From positions 124,001 to 188,000 of the forward strand of contig NZ_JALMDK010000016.1 in assembly GCF_023094165.1 (NCBI RefSeq): a stretch of DNA of 64,000 nt, written 5' to 3'. Under the pieces are notes generated by a model that saw only the letters and a program-made list of their open reading frames with translations, did not search any database and was not told the DNA's origin. Source of the stretch: Crossiella sp. S99.2 (GTDB lineage Bacteria > Actinomycetota > Actinomycetes > Mycobacteriales > Pseudonocardiaceae). A program made the position numbers and the translations under genes. Shown here in pieces: positions 17,735 to 28,100 of the stretch; positions within the stretch are counted from its first letter, which is position 1, and every line of letters begins with the position of its first letter.

Positions 17735-17956
17735 GACAATCGCCATGCAGGTCATGGTGTTCGTCGACGTGGCCCTGGCCGGGGCGTCAGCACCGGCAAG
17801 GGCGCGGGGTGCACCGATACTGCCTGGTTCAGCACGCCCGCACAGGACCGCAGGTGGATCTGCTAGTCCGGCCCGTTGCCGCCCGGGTTCTGGGTCGAGT
17901 TCACCGGAACCAACCTGAACTGCGGCGGCCCGACCTACTTCATCCGAAGCGCCTGA
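17735..17956 (+). pseudogene. broken upstream paralogue of the small secreted protein gene
   Basis: Read in the frame ending at TGA 17954-17956, this stretch encodes GAGCTDTAWFSTPAQDRRWIC, then an in-frame TAG at 17864-17866, then SGPLPPGFWVEFTGTNLNC and GGPTYFIRSA. These segments line up with the intact protein encoded 20 bp downstream (GKGCNGLGSWFVVPVQ, then GMWIC, then SPIPPGYVITNALPASNCC and SYFIRLP). Cysteines, the WIC motif and the YFIR end are conserved. The internal stop and the lack of a start or signal peptide in this frame mark it as a decayed tandem duplicate. Confidence 0.6.
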
Positions 17957-17976
17957 CCCAACAGGGGGACAACTCC

Positions 17977-18348
17977 ATGAAAAGCAATTCGCGCTGGCCA
18001 AAAATGGCCGGAATGGCCACCGCAATCGCCGGAATGGCTATCGCTGGCGGCATCCTTGCGGCCAGCCCGGTCAGCGCCGCACCGGCACCCGCCGCACCGG
18101 CCACCACCGCGGGGGCGCTGAACTGGGTCTGCGCCGGGTCGCCGATCCCGGCGGGACAGGTCATCACCATCGTCGGCAAAGGGTGCAACGGTCTCGGTTC
18201 CTGGTTCGTGGTGCCCGTGCAGAGCAGCGGCATGTGGATCTGTGACATCTCGCCCATCCCGCCCGGCTACGTGATCACCAACGCCCTGCCCGCCTCGAAC
18301 TGCTGTGCCTTCGCCAAGTCCTACTTCATCCGGCTGCCCCGCCCCTAG
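17977..18348 (+). CDS. small secreted cysteine-containing protein
   Basis: This 123-residue protein has a Sec signal peptide: positive MKSNSRWPK, a hydrophobic core to about residue 35, and a likely cleavage after PVSAA. The mature part is about 85 residues and carries five cysteines (WVC, KGCNG, MWIC, SNCC), suggesting one or two disulfides, and it ends YFIRLPRP. ATG 17977 has AGGGGG upstream. It resembles short exported proteins of unknown function common in actinobacteria. A decayed copy lies immediately upstream, and a hairpin terminator follows. Confidence 0.75.
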   Translation: MKSNSRWPKMAGMATAIAGMAIAGGILAASPVSAAPAPAAPATTAGALNWVCAGSPIPAGQVITIVGKGCNGLGSWFVVPVQSSGMWICDISPIPPGYVITNALPASNCCAFAKSYFIRLPRP

Positions 18349-18361
18349 TCGCCGAACGGTT

Positions 18362-18385
18362 CGGGCGGAGCCCCAGCTCCGCCCG
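18362..18385. terminator. bidirectional hairpin terminator between convergent genes
   Basis: A perfect 10-bp stem, CGGGCGGAGC (18362-18371) paired with GCTCCGCCCG (18376-18385), closes a 4-nt loop. It sits in the 67-bp gap between the stops of the secreted-protein gene and the convergent T7SS-associated gene. There is no T-run, as is usual in high-GC actinobacteria. Confidence 0.7.
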
Positions 18386-18415
18386 GCCGGACCAGCTGCC
18401 AGTCTCGTTGAGCCG

Positions 18416-19060
18416 TCACGTTCCTGGCGCGGGCTCCTCGTCGGCGGGTTCGCCCGTGCCGGGCTCCCAGGGCACCACGCGCAGCCCGGTCAGATCGTGG
18501 TGCCGGGCATGCAGCTCGGCGACCTCCTCCTCCCCCATCATCAGCGTCTCGCGCATGAAGTCACCGGTGAGCCGCACCGAGGCCGTCCCACCCGGGTTGA
18601 ACAGCACGTCCACCCCGTCGGCCAGCAGCACCACCAGCTCGTCCAGGTCGATCCGCCGCCACTCCGGTGAACTGATCCGCCTGCGATGTTGCTCCCCGGA
18701 GGCCACCACCACGCACAGCAGGTCGTCAGGGGACCGGGTGAGCAGCGGACGGCCGTCGCCGTTCATCCCGATGTCGAACAGCGTGTCCCGCAACATCAAC
18801 TGGATGTGGTCGACCTCGGCCCGGCCCTGCAACACCAGCCGCAGCACGGCATCCAGCGGATCCGAGGGCGAGTTCTCGTCCGCGGGCACGTACTCCGGAT
18901 TGGCCCGGAACTTGCCGACCTGCCCGCCCTCCTCCACCGGCCACAGACCGACCACGGCCTCCAGCGGCGGCGGCTCGTGCTCGGTGGCCGGACGCCACTC
19001 CGGGTCCATCAACAGGAACCAGTTCTCGCCCGGCTGGGCGTCCTCGGTCGTGGTGTCCAT
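18416..19060 (-). CDS. type VII secretion system-associated protein
   Basis: This 214-residue acidic, soluble protein starts at ATG 19060, 45 bp after the stop of the giant gene and in the same direction, so the two are probably co-transcribed. The layout (ENWFLLMDPEWRP, then PPPLEAVVGLWPV, FRANPEYVP, DPLDAVLRLV, DVLFNPGG and VRLTGDF) matches actinobacterial proteins usually annotated as T7SS-associated, which sit beside large WXG100-type exported proteins. A chaperone or export-partner role for the giant protein is the natural inference. An immunity function cannot be excluded. There is no signal peptide or membrane segment. Confidence 0.6.
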   Translation of the reverse strand: MDTTTEDAQPGENWFLLMDPEWRPATEHEPPPLEAVVGLWPVEEGGQVGKFRANPEYVPADENSPSDPLDAVLRLVLQGRAEVDHIQLMLRDTLFDIGMNGDGRPLLTRSPDDLLCVVVASGEQHRRRISSPEWRRIDLDELVVLLADGVDVLFNPGGTASVRLTGDFMRETLMMGEEEVAELHARHHDLTGLRVVPWEPGTGEPADEEPAPGT

Positions 19061-19105
19061 CGTGCTGCCTCACTCCTCCGCTGGTGTTCCTGCCTGGTGT
19101 CCGGC

Positions 19106-22100
19106 TCAGACCACGAGCCGGGCGAACTCCTGCTCGATCGCCACGATGTCCCCCGACAGCAGTGCCCGCACGCCCAGTTCGACCGGGGGCAGCATGACCT
19201 CGACGTAGGCCTCGGGGCCTGCCGCGCCGGGCAGGGCGGTGAGGTCGAAACCGAACCAGTAGTACGGGACGGTCTGCGGGCTGGGCAGCCCCCACTCGGC
19301 CAGCCGGGCGAACTCGGCGAAGAACTCGGCCTGGAAGACCGCCTCGGTCTGCTGGGCCAGCGCCACCCCCGCCGCCTGGTCCGGCCCGTACGCGGTGATC
19401 AGCACGGTCAGTTGCGGCGCGTTCCGGCGCAGCCGCCACACCGCGGCCCGCGCCGCCAGCCGGGCGGTCCGGTGCACAGCGGGCACGCCCCCGGCGACCA
19501 GCCGGGCCGGCGGGATGTTGTTGGTGGCCAGGTGCAACAGCGACACCGGCTCGTCCCTCGGCACGCCCGGCGCCCGCACCACCCGGAAGTGGCCGCTGCC
19601 GCCTTGGACGCCCAGTATCTCGCCAGGTACGGCGGAGACCCTGCCGTCGGCGGCGATGAGCGTGCGCACCGCGTCGTTCGGGGCGGTGTTCGCCTGGAGA
19701 TCCTGGGCGATGCTGCGCCCGGTCGCGGCCGCGCGGGCGTCGGCACTGCACGAGAGCAGGGTGAGCTCCACGTCGTTGGCCGAACCGGCGAAGGCCCGCC
19801 GGAACGCCTGGGACCCCAGGACGATGGCGGAGGTCGCGGCCCCGGTCATGGCGACGGTGTCCCCCAGCCGGGTGCGGTGGCCGGTGGCCATCGAGAAGTG
19901 GAAACCCAGGTCAGCGTCACCGTGCATGGTGGCGGCCCAGGCGTGGCTGGGGTTCGCGCCCCTGGGGCTGAGGAACCAGCCAACGCGCTTGTACCGCGGG
20001 CCAGGGCCGGGCGGCGGCATCACGACACTGGCGTAGATGCGGCTGCGGACCGGGTTCTCCAGGGTGCTCTGCAGTGCCATGAACGCGCGGTCCTCGGGGT
20101 TGCTCGGGAAGAACTCGCCGCGCATGCCCAGCAGGGCGCTCGCCCGCTCGAACCTGCGCACCTGGTCCGGTCCCGGCAGGATCGGGTCGATGCGGTCGAA
20201 CCCGTCACCGTCCATGACCAGGCGGCCGGTCCGCTCGAAGGTCAGCCCGCCTCTCGGGCCGTAGAAGGCCCGCGAGTACCCGCCGGGCACGAATTCGGCG
20301 GCGATCCCGGCGAGGTCGGCGACGGGGCCGTCGATGGCCGCCACCAGCACCGGGACCTCGGTCCCCTCGACGCCGTTGGCCGCGCCCTCCGGACCCAGCA
20401 TGAGCCGCAGGTCGTCGCCGTCCCGCAGGTACCTAGGCAGTTCGGCCGGGACCAGCTGGAGTTCCTGGTCGTCGGCGCGCAGCGCCCGGTAGCCGTTGTC
20501 CTTGCGCGCGACGAACAGGAACACCGGCTCCCGCTGCCACGGGAAGCGCTCCCAGCGGCCGTCGGCCTTGACGAACCGCTTGCGGCGCTGCCCGCCCTTG
20601 GCCGCCCAGCGCCGCACCTGGTCGTACACCGCGGCGTCGCCGGGGAAATGCACGAAGATGCCGGCCAGCCGCCCCATCGGCCCCATGATCATCGTCGTCT
20701 TCAGGTCGCCGGGCCGTGGCGTGGACACCAGGGTCAGTGTGCCGTCGCCGGATCGCAGGTGGACCTCGTTGAAGAACTTCTCCGCCCGCAGCGCGCCCGC
20801 GAAGTCGAAGCCGACTCCGCCGTGGCCCACCCTGACCTCGAGCGCGTCGGTCTCGAGCACGACCGGGCGAAGCGGGTTCTCGGTCAGCAGCCTGCGGAAC
20901 TCGGGCTCGGCCAGCACCACCTCGCCGAGCCGGGCGCCGCTCAGCTCGGCGCGCACCCCGTTGGCCAGCGTGATCGTGGCGGTGTCCGCGGTCCCGCTCA
21001 GCCCGACCAGCAGCGGCATCCGGCTGTCCGTGTAGGTCGGCAGCCGGTTGGTGAAGGTGATGGTGTCACCGGAGCTGAAGTGCTGGATGTCGGCCAGGGT
21101 GAGCGGCGTCCACCTGGTCGGCCGTTGGTTGAGCAGCAGCACGCCGTACCTGTTGTGCGCGACCGGGCCGATGTAGTGGTCGGCCACCCAGGGACCGGTG
21201 AGTTCGGTCAGCCGCTGCAGGAAGGCCGTGTTGAGCCGCTGGTCGCCGGGCGCCGCGGTGGTGTCGTGGGTGGTCAGCAACAGCGCGGGCCGGACCGCTC
21301 CGCCGGCCAGCCGCTGGAACTCCGGGCTGGCCGCGACCTGCTCGGCCAGCTCCTCGGCGGTGACCCGCTGCGGGGCGCCGCGCTTGCCCATGGCGTAGAA
21401 CGAACCGTTGTCGGCGGTGAACATCATCCGGACCGGGTTGACGCCGTCGGCCCAGTCGGCGTCGACGAGCTGGGTGACCTTCTGACCGGGCGAGAACTCG
21501 CGCTCCAGCACCAGCGTCCGCGAGCCGAGGTCGGTGTACTTGGCCACGGTGCGGGTCATCAGCTGGGTGTGCGTCGCGTTGACGGTGGTGGCCAGCATGA
21601 TCTCCCGGCCGTGCGCGTCGTTCAGCAGCAGCAGTTCGACCTCGCGCGGGCCCGCCGCGGCCACCGGCTGCGCGGGTCCCGCCACGGCGGCCGGGAGCTG
21701 CGCGGCGGGCGGTGGGGTGCCGAACAGGTCATAGGCGCGGTCCGCGAAGAGGTGGGCCGGATACGGGGCGTACCCGTCCTGGTCCAGCTGGTCGGTCCAG
21801 GCGAACAGCCGCACGGCCTGTTCCTGGGCCGCCGGGCTCAGCGGCAGCAGCTCCAGGAAGCCCAGCAGCACCTCGAGTGCCGCCTCGGGTTCGGCCGGTG
21901 TGCTGCTCGGGTCGGCTTCCAGCGCGTCGAGCCGCCGGTGCAGGGCCGGGTCCCTGGCGGCCAGCGCCATCGCGGCGGACAGCTCGGCGTGCGCCTGCCA
22001 CACCGCGGGATCCAGGCTGCCGGCGAGGAACCGGAACTCCAGGCGGTCGCGGATCGCCTCGAACGCCTTGGCCAGCCGCGTGCGCCGGGCGTGCTCCCGC

Positions 22101-25100
22101 GGCTGGAGCTGTTCGGCGAAGTCGAGGTGCACCTGGCCGCCGGCGTGACCTTGGTGGGATCGGATGACCGCCAGCACGTCCTCGAGTCCGGTCCAGCCTG
22201 CCCGATCGCCCTTGCCGACCGGTGAGACCACCTTGATCCCGTTGGTGTGCGCGGACTCCGGGACGATCGTCCACTTCGGACGCTGCTCGATGGCCTGTCT
22301 CAGCTCGTCGGCCGGCTGGACCTCGACGGTGAATCCGAGGCTGGTGTCCGCCCGGCTGCTCACGCCGCCGGGAACCCCATCGGGGTGGAAGGTCAGCGGG
22401 TGTCCGCCGCCCGCGATCACCTCCAGTCCGTCGGCGTGGATCACGCCCAGGTGCCGCAACCGGATCGCGCGCAGCCGGCCGGTCAGCTCGCGGGCGGCGG
22501 TCAGCCGGTCGGTGAGATCGGGGAGGTCCGGCCCGGACCGCAGCCGCTCGCCCAGCTCGGTCCAGACCCGCGTCCTGGCGCGCAGTTCGGTCTGGAAGCC
22601 GGCGGGGAAGGCCGCGAGGTGCCGGTTGATCTGCGCGATCTCGTCGGTGAGCAGGTCCAGCCGCGCGTGCCGGGCGGCGTCGGCGGCAGGCGATTTGGCC
22701 AGCGGTGGGCCGCTGAACCCGGCGCCGGACAGCTCGGCGTGGGCGGTGGCCTTGTCCAGGTGCACCTGGACGAGCACCTCGCGGCCGGTGCCAGGCTCGT
22801 CCGCCTCGACCGCGTGGATCGGGATGTCGGCCAGGTCGAAGGACAACCCGAGCTTGGCCAGCACCTCGGCTTCGGCCGCCAATGCCGTCCGGAACTCCTG
22901 CTCGACCAGCCGCACCGGCATCCCGTCGAGCGCGCCGGTGGCCAGGGTGACCGACGGGAGCCTGCTGCCGGGCTGCAGCACGGCCCGGCCGGCGGCCGCG
23001 CGGGCGGTCCGGTATGCCAGTTCCCGCAACGCCTCCTGTTGCCCGGAGTTCGCGGGGTCCTGGTCCCCCGCGAACTCCAGCCGCACCTCGTCGAGCCGGT
23101 CGGCCAGCAGATCCCTGACCCGGATCAGCGGCTGCTCACCCTCGGGCACGCCGACCTCGGCGAAGGTGCCGCCGCCACGTACCCGGAGCGCGACGCCCTG
23201 GTACTTCAGCTCCAGCACATTGCTCGCGGCGGTGGCGCCCGCCAACTTCCGGTCCGGCAGGTCGAGGTTCCACTGATCCACGATCGACCACGCGGCCGGC
23301 GTCGCGCCGGGGTAGGCGGGCGCGTTCAGCCAGCACACCCTGGCCTCCAGCCAGGGCGAGTCCTCCGGATGGGCCTGCAGGAAAGTCGCGCTGCCGTGCA
23401 GCACCGGGGCGGCGGCCCGGCCGGTCAGCGTCACGACATCGCCCCTGCCGTGCGGGAAACCCGTCTTCCGAGCGACGATCAGGCCGGACCGCAGGCCGTG
23501 CGCGACCACCTTCCAGGTGTTGTCGTGGTGCGGGGCGACCAGGGCCAGGTTGTCGTACTCGGCCCCCTGCTCGTTGAGCTGCTGCTGGAAGTAGAAGCGA
23601 CTGCCCGCGTCGTCGGTGTTCCGGTGGGCCAGCGCGTCAGCCTGGAGGTCGAAGTCCTCCGAGGGCAGGAACTCCCCGTCGATCGTGCCGTCCGCGCGCA
23701 CGGCCGGGTACCTGACCACGGTGTCGGCGCTCGGGTGCGGCGGCGGCGCCGACCGGAACTCCGCGAGGTCGGTGCGCAGGGTGCCATCGGGCCGGAAGTC
23801 GAACTCCCCGGCCGCGGTGTGGGTGGTGCGCGAGTAGCCGCCGTCGGCGAATCCGGCGATGATCTCCTTGCGGCCCAGCACGGTCCCGCCCAGGGCGGCC
23901 AGCACGATCGAGGGTTCCTGCCCGTGCACCAGGTCGGCGCCCGCGGTGCCGCGGCCGAGCAGGCCGCGCAGGGTGGGGTCGTCGCCCAGGACTCCGGCAA
24001 GGTCCCGCGGGCTCAGGTCCAGCGGTTCGCCGCGGCGGGTGCCGAGGTAGCCGGTGGGCGTGCGCCTGGCCACCACAAAAACCGGTGGTGTGGCCGAGCC
24101 GCGCCACGGCGCGGGCGCCTCGCCAGCGGGCAGGGTGACCGTGGCCAGGGTGCCGGGTGTGCTCGCCGATGCCCACTGCCGCAACCGTTCCACCAGGATC
24201 TCATCGCCCGGGGAACGGACCAGCAGCAGTCGCGGGGTGCCGTCGGCGGCGCGGATCCGCAGCACGTCCAGTTCCCCGGCCCTGGGCTGGGACACCAGGG
24301 CCAGCTCGGGCGGGTGGTCGGCGTCCCAGACCAGGCCGCCGTCGCCGGTGAGCGAGTACACGTCCGGGTAAAGGCCGTGCGCGTGCAGTGCGGAGGCGAA
24401 ATCGAAACCGAAGCCGCCGTAACCGTTGTGCGCGGCGCCGTTCGGGGTGATCACCACGACCGGGCTGCCCGGGTGCAGCCGCAGCGCGCCGGTGAACTCG
24501 GGCCGCCGGGCCAGCCAGTCCCCGGCCCAGTAGCCGTTCTCCTCGGTGACGAATCCGCCGGGGTGCGCCACGGACGTGCTGTGGCCGGAGCCGGCGGCGA
24601 GCACGAACAGCGGTGTCCGGCCGTCCCGCCCTGCTCCGGTGAGACGGACCTGCCGGACCGCGGTGGCAAAGCGCCGCATGTCCGCCTGCGACCACGCGTT
24701 CTCCGGTGCCGGCAGGCCGAAGACCCGGCCGGTATGGAAGAGGTCGCGGGTGGGGAACAGGGTGGGCCGGTGCCGGAAGGTGTTCGGCTCGGGGATGATC
24801 AGCACGCCGTAGGGGTCGAACTCGACCGGGCCGGAGTAGGTGTTGCTCTCCCAGTGCCCGCCGGTGCGCCTGCCCAGCTCGGCCAGGAACCGCTCGACGT
24901 GCTGACGCGGCGGGGCATCCGGCGCGGTGTCGCGGACCACGATGTTCAGCGCGGGCCGGACGCCGCCGCCGATCGCCTGGCCGAACCCGGGGTCCGCGGC
25001 CAGGTCGGCGGCCCGTTGCTCCGGGGTCCGCTCGACGGCGACCCCGGCGGGCAGGCCGACCCGGAAGTCGCCGGAGGGCGCCACGTCCAGGTAGATCCCG

Positions 25101-28100
25101 ATCGGCCGGGTCCGGCCCGGTTCCAGCCGCCACTGCGCGGGCATCGGGTGTTCCTCGACGATCCGCCTGCCCAGCTGGTCGTAGTGGGTGACGGCCAGCA
25201 CCCGCTCGGCGTGCGTGGTCGCGTTCCTGGCGCCGCGCTCGGGCCACGGATCGCCGGTGAGGTTGAACCCGTGGCGGTGGCCCTCGGCGTTGGTCAGCAC
25301 GGTCGGGCGCACCTCCTCGGCGCGCGGCGTGGACACCAGGTGGAAGTCGGCGTCCCCGGCCGCGGGCAGCTCGGCGGCGGCCGCCGGGTTGACGGTCAGC
25401 ACCGCTGCCTCGACGTGCCGGTACTCGCCTCCGTGACGCAGTTCCGTGGCGAAGTCGGCCGCGTGCCGCCAGGCGTCGTCGGGGCTGTCGCGGGCGAGCA
25501 GGACGATCCGCACCCTGGTGCCCGGATCCCCGGCGATCTCCCCGCCGTCGCGCAGGATCGTCCCGGCCGCCGCGCGCGCGTCCAGGTCCCGGCTGTCGCC
25601 GGCCAGGAACCCGTCCGTGGTGGCCACCAGGTAGACGTAGAGCGGGCCCTCCCGGTCCACGGGCAGGCCGGCGTGCACCTGGTACATCCGCAGCGGCCAG
25701 CCATGGGTGTGCGAGCGGTCCGGCACCAGGGCCAGGCCGCCGGGGGTATTGGCGCTGGGCGGGTAGCTGACGGCGGTGATCCGCCCGGCGCGGCCCTTGG
25801 TGACAACGGGGCCCGAACCCGGCCCCGCGGCGGGCAGTTCCGGCGGCACCGGCGCCACGGGCGCGCCGATCTCGTGGAACATGCCGTCCTCGCGCACGCG
25901 CCGCTTGCCCGTCTGCGGCAGCACGACCGGCTGATCGGCGCCCCACAGGGTGAGCGGCTGGAACTCCCGCTCCCCCGCCTGCTTGATCAGGTAGGCCACG
26001 GAGAACTGGCCAGGGTGGGCGGCGGCGGTCAGACAGTGGCCGAGCAGCACCTCGTCCCTGGCGCCGGCCTGCTGATAGATCTCGCTGCCGAAAATCGCCC
26101 GCGCGCCGGCGGATCCGTTCAACCACACCACATCACCGCGCACGTGCGGCCGCCCGGTGGCCATCGCGAAGCCGATGCCAAGGCCCTTTTCACCGTGGCC
26201 GTCCACAATCCACGGGTCCCGCCCCGCCCACGGCGCCGCCGCGCCCACGATCCGCTGCTGCCCGAGGGTGGTGACCTCCCGCTCGTAGGTGTCCTGGGTC
26301 GCGCCGACGAAGCGCATGCCGTTGAGCGCGTCGGAGAGCACGTCGAAGTCCTCGGTGGGGAAGAACTGGCCGTGCACCGTGCCGTCGGCGCGGACGTGCG
26401 GGTAGCCAATGAGTTCGCCGGGTCCGGGCGTGCTCGGGGCGACCCGCTGGAACCGCCCGTGCTCGATCCGCAGGGCGCCCGGCTGGTCGAAGGCGATCCG
26501 GCCGTCCGGGGTGAACATTGGGCGCGAGTAGCCACCGGGTACCAGCGCGGCGGCGAACTCCTGGATCCCGGTGACCGGTGCACCGAAGCCGATCAGCACG
26601 ATCGGGCGGGTCCAGTCCGTGTCCGCCAGCCAGCGCAGCGCGGGCTCGTCTCGCAGCGCCTGGGCCAGTTCGGTCGCCGAGATCGTGGCGCCTGCCTGAT
26701 CCGCGCGCTGGACGGCGAAGCCGGGCCCGGTGGTCTGGGCGAGGATGAACACCGGCGGCGAGTCCTCGGTCCACGGCTGGTCCAGCGGCTGCCCGGGCGC
26801 GTCCAGGAAAGTGGCCAGTGCGCCCTCATCGGCCTGCTCGATCCAGGCATGCAGGGTCGCGACGAAGTGCTCGTCCCCAGGTGCGTGCACCAGCAGGATG
26901 TCGGTCTTGTCCGCCGAGCTGGACAGCGTGGACGTTTTCAGGTCACCGTCCCGCCAGGTCGAGACCAGCTCGAACGCCAGGTCGCGGACCGGTCCGCTGG
27001 GCGCGTAGACGTCGTTGAAGTGCCCGGCGGACCGCAACGCGCCGGCGAAGTCGAAGCCCAGCCCGCCGTGGTTCCGCCGCGCCGCGCCCTCCGCGGCGAC
27101 GAGCACGACCGGCCGGTGCGGCTCATTCGCCACCAGGGCGCGGAATCCGGGATCCGACAGCAGCAGTGCGCCGAGCTTGTCGCCCTCGGCCTCGGTGATC
27201 CGGCCGTTGCCGAGTGCCACGTTCGCGTGGCCGGTCGCGCCGTCGAGCGCGACGTAGATCGGATCCCGATCGCCCCACGGACCGCCGGTGGTGTCCTCGG
27301 CGAACTGCCGCAACCGGTTGATGGCGGTGTCCCGGTCGGCCCCGACGGGGAAGCCGAACAGCGGGCCGGCGGCGAAGTGGTTCACCTCGTCGAGGGTCAG
27401 CCCGATCTCGGTGAACCGTGCACCCGGCTGCACGGTCAGCTGGCCGTAGAAGCCGTAGCCGATCGAGCCGGTCCTGGCGTGACCGGGCCACAGTCCGGCG
27501 AGTCGCCGCAATGAGTCCAGCAGGGCGGTGTTCGGGTCCACCTGGCCGGGGGTCAGCTCGTTGGTGGCCAGCACGATCGGCGGCCGCACGCCGGCCTGGC
27601 CGGCCGCGGCGAACACGGTGGTCGCCAGGGTCAGCTCGGCCAGCTCGTCCCCGCTGACCTCGAGCTGCCGGTCCTTGCCCTTGAGCAGCACCACATGCCG
27701 GCCATCCTTGGCCTCCAACGTAAGCAGGCTCGGTTCGGTCCGGCCTGCCCCGGTGGCCGGGGACCACGGCGCGACGGTCTCGGTCCCCTTCAGCACGCTG
27801 TCGTCGAGGTCCTCGTCCTTCTCCGCGATCAGCCGCCGCGAATGGCTGGTGGCCTTCTCCGAGAACGCCTCCCAGGTCTGCTTCGCGTCCGCCGTCCCTG
27901 GGAAGCCCACGCCGTAGACCTTCTTGCTCACATCGGTCAGCGGCACCCACTCGACATCGGCCAGGTCCAGCCGGGAGACCCGGTGGAAACCGCCGGGCCG
28001 CGACTGGTCCACGGCGAGCACCTCGCGGTAGGAACCAGAACCACGCAACGCCTCAGCGAACTCGCGCAGCTCGCGGGCGACACGGGCGGGATCGGCGCCG

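Noticed and set aside
17357..17866. A 169-codon + strand frame as a gene
   Set aside because: No ribosome binding site, and the first part is unlike protein. Only its last part is meaningful, as the decayed paralogue described at 17735-17956.
18416..19060. Immunity protein for the giant toxin-like protein
   Set aside because: Its position would fit, but the sequence layout matches T7SS-associated proteins. There is no positive evidence for immunity, so it is kept only as an alternative.
22247..27514. A 1,755-codon open frame on the + strand, with repeated segments
   Set aside because: Its repeats simply mirror the module 3/4 repeats of the minus-strand gene.
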